Shown here piece by piece: positions 1 through 6,500 of a stretch of DNA of 6,607 nucleotides. The stretch is from Bacteroidales bacterium (GTDB taxonomy: Bacteria; Bacteroidota; Bacteroidia; Bacteroidales; UBA1556): NCBI GenBank assembly GCA_029935325.1, contig JAOZKO010000162.1:1-6607 (forward strand), given 5' to 3'. The notes under the pieces were generated by a model. The model saw only the letters and a program-made list of their open reading frames with translations. It was not told the origin of the DNA and ran no database searches. Positions within the stretch are counted from its first letter, which is position 1. Each line of letters opens with the position of its first letter. The position numbers were made by a program, and so were the translations under genes.

Positions 1-1
1 T

Positions 2-79
2 CCCTTGTTAATAAACAAAAACAATTTCACCACCATTGATAAAGAATTAGAAATATTTTCGCCTTTTCAATTAAATTGA
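2..79 (+). CDS. Possible 3' end of an upstream gene (partial)
   Basis: Frame 2 is open from the left edge of the window to a TGA at 77-79. It encodes 25 residues ending ELEIFSPFQLN, which has a protein-like composition. If real, it is the tail of a gene lying 19 bp before the lytic-transglycosylase-like gene, and the operon would extend further upstream. An open run of this length also occurs by chance in AT-rich DNA, and no family can be recognised from so few residues, so this is a weak call. Confidence 0.3.
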   Translation, partial: PLLINKNNFTTIDKELEIFSPFQLN

Positions 80-80
80 A
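66..80. promoter_or_regulatory. 15-bp perfect palindrome before the first operon gene
   Basis: TTCAATT and AATTGAA flank a single central A, giving seven perfect base pairs of dyad symmetry that end 18 bp before the TTG start at 99. The one-base centre makes an RNA hairpin unlikely, so if it functions it is more likely an operator. It also overlaps the stop codon of the possible upstream frame. AT-rich sequence produces such dyads by chance, so function is unproven. Confidence 0.22.
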
Positions 81-98
81 CATAGAAATTATAATAGC

Positions 99-1655
99 TT
101 GAAGAGAAATTTATTATCACTTATTGCTTTAATGCTAGCATTTGCAATGTATGCACAGAAGCCCGTGCCTGAGGCTGTAGAATCTGACGACTACTATTTG
201 AATTTCTGGAAGCAGAATTTGGACTCCCTAAATATAGAGACTGATATGCCTGCACGATTTCAGATGACTTATGCTTCGCAGATAATTCCAGGATATTCCG
301 AAACTGATTTTAAAGAAATAATTTCCCAACTCAAAAGTGACTTGCCTTTGCGCTACGATTCCAGAGTAGGAGATATTCTTTCTTTTTACATTCAGAATGG
401 AGACAAAACAGCCTTTGCCTTAGCATATTCAGAGCAATTGGGCGAGCAGTTTCAGAAGCAGCTTAAAGCCGCTTCACTGCCAACTACACTAAAATACCTT
501 CCGCTTGCACTTACTGCTATGAACAATAAAGCTCTCGGTAAAACTGGTGCAGCTGGACTTTGGCAATTGATGTATTCCACTGGCCGAAAAGAAGGACTAA
601 ATATTGATTCGTATGTTGATGAGAGACGAAATATTGAGAAGTCAACTACGGCAGCAATATCAGAATTAAAACAATTATACAATCTATATCAAAACTGGGA
701 ATTGGCCTTAGGAGCTTATGCCTGCGGACCTAGCAATGTCAACAAAAGCATTCGAAGATTGCAAAATCAGCAGGACTATTATATTCTATATTCTAATTTA
801 CCTGAGTTTGGAAGAGATATTGTTCCTGCCTTGACTGCTGCTGCAATCCTAAGTCAGTTTCATGATGATTTTAAAATAAAAATCCCTAAGATTGATTTTA
901 ATATAATTGTAGATACCGTAGAAATATCTCAACGATTACACTTTAAACAGCTTAATGGAGTACTGAATATTTCTCTGGATACATTGCGGTTTTTGAATCC
1001 TCAATACAAACTCGATATAGTGCCTGCAATAAATCAAGTTTATACAATATATCTTCCCCAGGGAAATTTAATTAAGTTTAATGCTCTTGAAGATTCCATA
1101 TACCACTATAAGGATTCGCTATTGTTTGAGCTTAAAAAACCAATGATTCTTCCTCCACCTTCTAAGGAAAGGCATTATGCTAAATACGAACCCCAAAGAG
1201 TTCCCGACGGTAGTGCGCTTTTATATTACCATATTAAGTCTGGTGATAATCTAGGCTTTGTTGCTGCTTGGTATAATGTAAAAGTGCGGCAAATTGAAGA
1301 CTGGAATAATATTTATGATCCTCGGAGAATTCAAATTGGCAAGAAACTAAAAATATATGTGCCAGAGGATAAGGTAAATTATTATCGCAAGGTAGATGAA
1401 CTTAGTTATGATGAAAAGCAAAAACGAGTTGGCAAAACATCAAACTCAACAACAAATACTAAAACCACAGCTAAGAAGAAAGAAGAACCCCTTGGTAGTG
1501 ATTGGTTTTATCATACGGTTAAGTCTGGCGAATCACCATATATTATCGCCAAAAAATATAATGGTGTAAGCCCTGAAGATATATTGCGATGGAATAATAT
1601 TGAGGATGCTAGATATATACAAATTGGACAGAAACTAAAAATTAAGAAGCAATGA
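99..1655 (+). CDS. Secreted MltD-like lytic transglycosylase homologue with LysM domains, lacking the catalytic Glu (likely pseudoenzyme)
   Basis: This 518-residue exported protein probably binds peptidoglycan in the periplasm. Residues 1-19 are a signal peptide cleaved at Ala19|Gln20, with no lipobox Cys. Residues about 120-225 match the MltD/SLT fold, with KYLP at 132-135, GLWQ at 153-156 and the DER segment following. The family's catalytic Glu, normally in KYLPxxES, aligns with Leu138 (codon CTT), and the Asn of the AYN motif is Ala208 in AYACGP (206-211). Residues about 269-320 look like a degenerate LysM. Clear LysM repeats lie at about 376-422 and 470-518, separated by a Lys/Thr/Asn-rich linker. 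The start is TTG at 99: no in-frame ATG lies between the stop at 72-74 and the signal peptide, and the next ATG (132) would remove its basic head. The end overlaps the next gene by 4 bp (ATGA). Fold assignment is confident; loss of catalysis is inferred from the missing Glu. Confidence 0.9.
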   Translation: MKRNLLSLIALMLAFAMYAQKPVPEAVESDDYYLNFWKQNLDSLNIETDMPARFQMTYASQIIPGYSETDFKEIISQLKSDLPLRYDSRVGDILSFYIQNGDKTAFALAYSEQLGEQFQKQLKAASLPTTLKYLPLALTAMNNKALGKTGAAGLWQLMYSTGRKEGLNIDSYVDERRNIEKSTTAAISELKQLYNLYQNWELALGAYACGPSNVNKSIRRLQNQQDYYILYSNLPEFGRDIVPALTAAAILSQFHDDFKIKIPKIDFNIIVDTVEISQRLHFKQLNGVLNISLDTLRFLNPQYKLDIVPAINQVYTIYLPQGNLIKFNALEDSIYHYKDSLLFELKKPMILPPPSKERHYAKYEPQRVPDGSALLYYHIKSGDNLGFVAAWYNVKVRQIEDWNNIYDPRRIQIGKKLKIYVPEDKVNYYRKVDELSYDEKQKRVGKTSNSTTNTKTTAKKKEEPLGSDWFYHTVKSGESPYIIAKKYNGVSPEDILRWNNIEDARYIQIGQKLKIKKQ

Positions 1656-3202
1656 TAAAGCCACTTAAAATAATTTGGTTTTTGGCTATTGTAGGAATTA
1701 TTCTTGGTTTTACAATGATAATAATACCTGCTGAAGGAATAGAAATCCCCATATATAAAACCATTACTGAAACCACTAATGAATTAGGTGAAATAGAAAT
1801 TGACACCACCTACGATTCCTTCAATATTCATATGCCAAGTTTCAAAGATTTATTTACTAAAGATACTGCTGAGTATGCTGATATCTCAGATATAGTTAGT
1901 AATATTGATGATATTGATTCCTTGCCTGATATTACTCAATTGATGGATGACAATCAGCTAATTGCTGATACAAGTGAGCAAATAAATCCTGAAGATACAG
2001 TTAAGGCTAATGCAGCAGAACTAGCAAAAAGCATTTATAGAATTCAGTTTCCCAAAGGGAATAAATCTAATTTAATGAAGTTCTTTGCTAAGCTCAAAAC
2101 TTCTACTGCTAATAATACTTCAATACGCATAATGCACTATGGCGATTCTCAGATTGAAGGAGATAGAATTACCAGTTATTTACGTAATAAGCTCCAAAAA
2201 AGGAATGGTGGTAGCGGACCGGGATTACTTCCAGCGCTTCAGCCCTACGAATCCTATTTTAGTATCGACCAAAGTAATGAAGGTGATTGGTCGCGCTATC
2301 CTGTTTTCGGAAAAGTTGACCCCAAAGTAGAGAATAAGCGCTATGGCCCATTGGCAGCTTTTTCGCGTTTCTCGCCTATTGTTCCCGATAGCTTATTCAA
2401 TGATAGCATACAATACCATGCATCTATAATTTTTCAGGAATCTAAATTATCATACGGTACAGTTCGTAATTTCCAGAAAGTAAGAATCCTATATGGTAAT
2501 GCAAAACGCCCTGTGCAATTAAAAATGTATGTTGATGAGCAGCTAATAAATACCGATAGTTTGAAGTCCCATACTGAATTTTCGGTTTTTGAATACCATT
2601 TGGCAACAAAAACCAAAAATCTGAAATTAGAATTCTCAGGAACAGATAGCCCCGATATTTACGGTATTGCCTTGGATGCAAATACTGGAGTTAGTGTTGA
2701 CAATATTGGTATGAGAGGAAGCTCTGGTACTATCTTCAAAAAAATGGATTTCTCGCATTTAAAGCAAGCTTATGACGCATTAGATGTGCAGCTTTTTATT
2801 ATGCAGTTTGGTGGCAATGTAATGCCATATATTAAAGACAGCACCCAAGCAATAAACTATGGCCGATGGTTTTATAGCCAGTTGGCTACCATGAAAAAGC
2901 TAAGACCTGATGCATCAATAATTGTTATTGGGCCTTCGGATATGTCGTTTAAAGTTGGTGAAAAATTTGTTACTTATCCATTTTTGGAGCTTGTACGCGA
3001 TGAACTTAAAAAAGCAACTTTAAGGGCTGGCTACGGATATTGGGATATGTATGAAGCAATGGGAGGATATAATTCAATGCCATCGTGGGTACGCTCAGAG
3101 CCAGCTTTGGCAGGAGCAGATTATACGCATTTTACACCTCGTGGTGCCAAGCTTATTGCTAATATGTTTTATAATGCCTTAATGATTGAAGCTTTGAAAT
3201 AG
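1652..3202 (+). CDS. Membrane-anchored SGNH/GDSL-fold protein, probable envelope acyltransferase or esterase
   Basis: This 516-residue protein probably acts on O-acyl groups of an envelope polymer from the periplasmic face of the inner membrane. Residues 7-26 form one uncleaved hydrophobic helix. Residues about 35-120 are a low-complexity stalk rich in Asp, Glu, Ile and Ser. The SGNH domain follows: block I GDSQ at 164-167 (nucleophile Ser166), block II glycines around 353-356, block III GGN at 387-389, and block V DYTH at 490-493 (Asp490, His493). The Asp of the usual GxND is Val here. About 140 residues of beta-rich sequence sit between blocks I and II, an arrangement resembling the inserted beta domain of the peptidoglycan O-acetylesterase Ape1 (analogy only). 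The start ATG lies inside the ATGA overlap with the preceding gene, and the stop abuts the next start, so coupled translation is likely. The downstream paralogue shares the WDMxExMGG motif (464-472 here). Transfer versus hydrolysis cannot be decided from sequence. Confidence 0.85.
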   Translation: MIKPLKIIWFLAIVGIILGFTMIIIPAEGIEIPIYKTITETTNELGEIEIDTTYDSFNIHMPSFKDLFTKDTAEYADISDIVSNIDDIDSLPDITQLMDDNQLIADTSEQINPEDTVKANAAELAKSIYRIQFPKGNKSNLMKFFAKLKTSTANNTSIRIMHYGDSQIEGDRITSYLRNKLQKRNGGSGPGLLPALQPYESYFSIDQSNEGDWSRYPVFGKVDPKVENKRYGPLAAFSRFSPIVPDSLFNDSIQYHASIIFQESKLSYGTVRNFQKVRILYGNAKRPVQLKMYVDEQLINTDSLKSHTEFSVFEYHLATKTKNLKLEFSGTDSPDIYGIALDANTGVSVDNIGMRGSSGTIFKKMDFSHLKQAYDALDVQLFIMQFGGNVMPYIKDSTQAINYGRWFYSQLATMKKLRPDASIIVIGPSDMSFKVGEKFVTYPFLELVRDELKKATLRAGYGYWDMYEAMGGYNSMPSWVRSEPALAGADYTHFTPRGAKLIANMFYNALMIEALK

Positions 3203-4519
3203 ATGTTGAACAAAGGAATAAAATATAGCTTTATCATAATTACACTCGCTATTAGCTTGATGCAGAATAATGCTATGGCTCAATACGACCAATATCCTTT
3301 TCAGCTGAGTCATTATCCTATAGTTAGATACGATAGCAATAATTTGAAATTTCCTGAGGGAAGAAATAATTTTGAAATACTATATTCCAAAATGAACCAA
3401 TTGCTGAGTCAGGGCAAAGGTCAGATTAATATTGTGCAGTATGGTGGCTCCCATATTCAGGCTGATGTTTTTTCTGGCGAATGTCGTACTCGATTTCAGT
3501 TTTTTGAAGGAGGACAAAATGCTGGTCGTGGCTTTGTATTCCCATATCGATTGGCACATACCAATACTCCTTTTGGATATTATTTTAGATATAGCGGTAG
3601 TTGGGATGCCTGTAGAAATGTTCAGAGAAAGCAAATTTGCAATCTTGGAATGGCGGGCATTAGTGCCATTACTAAAGATAGCATCAGTTCTCTTACTTTA
3701 CTTATTGAACCAGATAATGATCTAGATTATTCTTTCAATAGAATAAAAATATACCATAATACTGATACTGCTTCCTTCAGTATTCGTATTGATAGCTCAA
3801 TAATTATCTCCCAGAAATTATTTGTTAAGGAAGGATTTACCGAATTTCAATTCAATAAATATATCGATAGCCTACATATTGAGTTTATACAGAAAGACAG
3901 CACTCAAAGCTTCTTCCAGCTATATGGTATGAATTTAGAAAGCGATGACCCTGGAATTGTTTATCATAATTTGGGGATTAATGGTGCTTCTACAACTTCT
4001 TTTCTGCGCTGCAATAGAATGGAGAAAGACTTGAAAAGTATAGCGCCAGATTTGGTGATTTTTGGAATAGGAATTAACGATGCCTATGGCAAGAAATTTA
4101 GCCAAACTAGATTTGAGCAAAATTATGATACGCTAATAGCAAGGGTAAAGGCAGCAAATCCTAATGCGGCAATAATATTTGCTACAAATAACGATAGCTA
4201 CTATAGGCGACGCTACGTTAATAGAAATGGGATAAAGGTGCAGGAGAGTATGTACCGATTGGCAAAAAAGCATAATGCAGCAGTTTGGGATATGTTTGAA
4301 ATAATGGGAGGGCTGAATTCTATTGTCGTTTGGCAGAAAGAATATTTAGCAAAGCGTGACAGAATTCATTTCACTCGTACAGGATATATACTTTTGGGAG
4401 ATTTGCTTTTTGATGCAATCATCAGCGATTATGGTAATTATATGCAAGAACTAAATAATAGTCGTATAAGAGCAGATAAATTAAACAATATTAAATACGT
4501 AATAGAGACTCAGAATTAA
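3203..4519 (+). CDS. Secreted SGNH/GDSL-fold protein, paralogue of the preceding gene
   Basis: This 438-residue protein has a signal peptide cleaved at about Ala26|Gln27, so it is periplasmic or otherwise exported. SGNH motifs are in order: block I GGSH at 81-84 (nucleophile Ser83, with Gly in place of the usual Asp of GDS), block II LGING around 257-261, block III GIND at 290-293, and block V DRIH at 386-389 (Asp386, His389). A Ser-Asp-His triad is therefore present. After block I comes a glycine- and aromatic-rich stretch including GRGFVFPYRLAHTN, then a beta-rich segment before block II, as in the upstream paralogue. WDMFEIMGG at 362-370 is shared with that paralogue, which supports an old tandem duplication. 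The ATG follows the previous TAG with no gap, and the TAA shares one base with the MBOAT start. By analogy with PatB, Ape1 or AlgJ/AlgX, it likely transfers or removes acyl groups supplied by the MBOAT protein. Substrate and direction are not visible. Confidence 0.87.
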   Translation: MLNKGIKYSFIIITLAISLMQNNAMAQYDQYPFQLSHYPIVRYDSNNLKFPEGRNNFEILYSKMNQLLSQGKGQINIVQYGGSHIQADVFSGECRTRFQFFEGGQNAGRGFVFPYRLAHTNTPFGYYFRYSGSWDACRNVQRKQICNLGMAGISAITKDSISSLTLLIEPDNDLDYSFNRIKIYHNTDTASFSIRIDSSIIISQKLFVKEGFTEFQFNKYIDSLHIEFIQKDSTQSFFQLYGMNLESDDPGIVYHNLGINGASTTSFLRCNRMEKDLKSIAPDLVIFGIGINDAYGKKFSQTRFEQNYDTLIARVKAANPNAAIIFATNNDSYYRRRYVNRNGIKVQESMYRLAKKHNAAVWDMFEIMGGLNSIVVWQKEYLAKRDRIHFTRTGYILLGDLLFDAIISDYGNYMQELNNSRIRADKLNNIKYVIETQN

Positions 4520-6249
4520 TGGATTTCTTAGAATATATAAACCAGATTTTTCTTTACGACCCTGAGCGGCCTTTGATATTCACACGCTTTTTCTTTTGGG
4601 CATTTTTTGCTATTGTTCTAGCGGGTTATTCAATGGTTTATAAAAACAATAACCGAAGCATGCGTGCTGGTTATTTGTTTATTGTAAGTTTATTTTTCTA
4701 TTATAAATCCAGTGGATTATTTTTCTTTATTCTACTGTTTTCAACACTTACCGATTTCTATATCGGGAAATGGGTTTACCAATCGCGGAAAATCCTAATC
4801 AAGCGGCTACTGATAGCTATTAGTGTATCAGTAAATCTCTCCCTTTTGGTATATTTCAAATATGCAGGTTTCATTACCGAAAGCATTAATGAGATGTTTA
4901 ATACTGATTTTGAAATGATAAACTATATGGCATTGTGGGCTAATGATGCTACAGGAACTCATTTTACAGTTGATAAAATACTACTGCCAGTGGGAATTTC
5001 ATTTTATACCTTTCAAACCATAAGCTATTCCATTGATGTTTACCGCAAGGAAGTGAAACCGGTTAATAACCTTATCGACTTTGGCTTTTATGTGTCTTTC
5101 TTCCCTCAATTGGTGGCAGGACCTATTGTGCGTGCTGCACAGTTTATTCCTCAGATGTATAAGGATTATAAACTTACAGCAGCGCAATTCGGATTATCAC
5201 TTTTCTGGATAATGAAGGGTTTGGTAAAAAAGATTTTTATAGGCGATTATATAGCAGTAAACTTTGTAGATAGAGTATTTACCGACCCATTACATTTCTC
5301 TGGATTTGAAAATCTGATGGCATTATTTGGCTATTCACTGCAAGTTTATGCCGATTTCTCAGGATATACCGATATTGCCATTGGAGTTGCTTTATTGCTA
5401 GGATATAGCCTCCCAAAAAACTTTAACTCACCATATAAAGCACAGAATGTTGGTGACTTCTGGAAACGTTGGCATATTTCGCTTTCCACCTGGCTCAAGG
5501 ATTACCTTTATATTCCTATGGGAGGAAACAGAGGAGGCTCAGTGTTTAGCTATATTATGCTTAGCATTATTCTTCTATTTATCACATTGCTTGTTGGTGT
5601 TTGGTGGATGTTCCCAATATTTATTGTTATTGCTGGGGTATTTATGTTTTTTATGAAGAATTCAGCAGCATTCCGCAAAGGAGTAAATACTAATATAAAC
5701 CTAATGCTTACAATGCTTATTGGTGGACTTTGGCATGGAGCAAGTTGGCAATTTATTATTTGGGGAGGGCTTAACGGACTGGGCTTGGTGGTTTATAAAT
5801 TTTGGCGAAAGATTAGCCCCTGGGAGAAATCCAACTCACGACTTTCAATAGTTTGGAAAATAGCAATCACCTTTACATTTATCACTTTTACTAGAGTATT
5901 TTTCCGCTCCGAATCAATGATAGTAGTAAAAGGAATGCTACATCAAATAGGGAAACTATTTCCATCATTCTCAGATTTTTCATTACTATTTGGAAAATCA
6001 GGAACAGCAGAATTTATCACCCAATGGGGGCTAATACCTGATATTCTTTGGGGTTATAAATGGGTGTTCTTGGTAATGCTTACGGGCTTTGTGTTCCATT
6101 GGTTGCCATATAGCCTTAAGGATCGTTACCGAAATTGGTATATCAATCTTAATTTCTATCTAAAAGCACTAGTATTTGCCCTAGTGGTATTTATTGTTTA
6201 CCAGAGTATTAGCAGCGAAATGCAGGCATTTATTTACTTTCAGTTTTAG
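4519..6249 (+). CDS. MBOAT-family membrane O-acyltransferase (AlgI/DltB/PatA type)
   Basis: This 576-residue polytopic inner-membrane protein is slightly longer than typical AlgI or DltB. Hydrophobic segments are spread over its length, for example about 21-40, 51-80, 97-113, 185-203, 342-378, 395-426, 444-461, 514-530 and 546-562. Family signatures include VGISFYTFQTISYSIDVYR at about 158-176, FFPQLVAGPIVR around 194-205, ADFSGYTDIAIG at 278-289, FWKRWHISLSTW at 314-325 (His319), YIPMGGNRGG at 331-340, and GGLWHGASW at 402-410 with the invariant His406. MBOAT proteins of this class accept an acyl group on the cytoplasmic side and deliver it to an extracytoplasmic SGNH partner; two such partners are encoded immediately upstream. 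About 50 residues (341-392), including two hydrophobic stretches, separate GGNR from NLMLTMLIGGLWHG, where AlgI has far fewer. The ATG overlaps the previous stop by one base. It appears to be the last gene of the operon. Family is confident; acetyl as the acyl group is inferred. Confidence 0.95.
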   Translation: MDFLEYINQIFLYDPERPLIFTRFFFWAFFAIVLAGYSMVYKNNNRSMRAGYLFIVSLFFYYKSSGLFFFILLFSTLTDFYIGKWVYQSRKILIKRLLIAISVSVNLSLLVYFKYAGFITESINEMFNTDFEMINYMALWANDATGTHFTVDKILLPVGISFYTFQTISYSIDVYRKEVKPVNNLIDFGFYVSFFPQLVAGPIVRAAQFIPQMYKDYKLTAAQFGLSLFWIMKGLVKKIFIGDYIAVNFVDRVFTDPLHFSGFENLMALFGYSLQVYADFSGYTDIAIGVALLLGYSLPKNFNSPYKAQNVGDFWKRWHISLSTWLKDYLYIPMGGNRGGSVFSYIMLSIILLFITLLVGVWWMFPIFIVIAGVFMFFMKNSAAFRKGVNTNINLMLTMLIGGLWHGASWQFIIWGGLNGLGLVVYKFWRKISPWEKSNSRLSIVWKIAITFTFITFTRVFFRSESMIVVKGMLHQIGKLFPSFSDFSLLFGKSGTAEFITQWGLIPDILWGYKWVFLVMLTGFVFHWLPYSLKDRYRNWYINLNFYLKALVFALVVFIVYQSISSEMQAFIYFQF

Positions 6250-6262
6250 ATTAATTTATTGT

Positions 6263-6296
6263 TTTGGTGTTCGATAGTATATATTACTTACTTTTG
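6263..6296 (+). promoter_or_regulatory. Candidate Bacteroidota-type promoter (TTTG ... TACTTTTG)
   Basis: TACTTTTG at 6289-6296 matches the Bacteroidota -7 consensus TAnnTTTG exactly. TTTG at 6263-6266 lies 22 bp upstream, about where the -33 element belongs. It starts 14 bp after the MBOAT stop codon and points toward the gene that begins at 6530. It would give a leader of roughly 225 nt holding the dyads described separately. The match is short and the spacing slightly long, so confidence is limited. Confidence 0.35.
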
Positions 6297-6328
6297 GTTT
6301 TGAAAAGAAAAGATATCTAATAATTAAA

Positions 6329-6341
6329 TATTACCGTAATA
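6329..6341. promoter_or_regulatory. 13-bp perfect palindrome TATTAC-C-GTAATA
   Basis: Six base pairs of perfect dyad symmetry surround a central C. The one-base centre fits a protein-binding operator better than a hairpin. It lies 32 bp downstream of the candidate -7 box and directly before a GC-rich hairpin. No regulator gene is visible in the window to assign to it. Confidence 0.28.
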
Positions 6342-6342
6342 A

Positions 6343-6358
6343 GTCCGTACTTACGGGC
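6343..6358 (+). other. GC-rich hairpin with ACTT tetraloop and a competing alternative fold
   Basis: Six pairs (G6343-C6358 through T6348-A6353, one of them a T-G wobble) close the loop ACTT. The same 3' arm TTACGG (6351-6356) can instead pair with CCGTAA at 6334-6339, so two mutually exclusive stems are possible. The following bases are CCCTCGG and not a T-run, so this is not a standard intrinsic terminator. It could be a 3'-end structure of the MBOAT operon or part of a leader for the next gene. Confidence 0.3.
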
Positions 6359-6475
6359 CCCTCGGAAAAGCAGCTTTGTGCAATGATGAAATAATAAGAT
6401 ATTTACGAAATTATGTATGAAAATCTAATATAGTATGGACGTTTGGAAACTTAAGATGGAGCAGATGAGGGTAAG

Positions 6476-6500
6476 ACCAAAAGTTTAGAAAACGTTTGGT
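6476..6500. promoter_or_regulatory. 25-nt imperfect palindrome upstream of the last gene
   Basis: Ten of eleven symmetric positions pair: ACCAAA (6476-6481) with TTTGGT (6495-6500) and GTTT (6483-6486) with AAAC (6490-6493), around the centre AGA. The only mismatch is A6482 against G6494. It ends 29 bp before the ATG at 6530. The right half, ACGTTTGG (6492-6499), is repeated exactly at 6439-6446. No T-run follows on either strand, so an operator or a leader hairpin is more likely than a terminator. Confidence 0.4.

Noticed and set aside
36..61. Promoter for the operon using TTG (36-38) and TATTTTCG (54-61)
   Set aside because: The -7-like box has a mismatch in its most conserved part and the spacing of 15 bp is short, so I do not list it; the true promoter may lie upstream of the window.
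452..682. 76-codon open frame on the minus strand inside the LysM/transglycosylase gene
   Set aside because: It lies entirely inside a well-supported gene, has no recognisable motif and is Ser- and Phe-rich as expected from an antisense shadow.
3380..3725. Overlapping open frames (minus 3380-3634 and plus 3432-3725) within the secreted SGNH gene
   Set aside because: Both sit across the conserved SGNH block I coding region and show no domain; they are out-of-frame readings of that gene.
5447..5656. 69-codon hydrophobic plus-strand frame inside the MBOAT gene
   Set aside because: Its hydrophobicity mirrors the T-rich codons of the MBOAT membrane segments in another frame; no start signal or independent motif.
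6343..6366. Intrinsic terminator for the MBOAT operon
   Set aside because: The stem is only six pairs with one wobble and is followed by CCCTCGG, with no T-run.
6435..6488. 17-codon open frame (begins MDVWKLKMEQM)
   Set aside because: Too short to distinguish from chance, no ribosome-binding signal, and it overlaps the left arm of the 6476-6500 palindrome.
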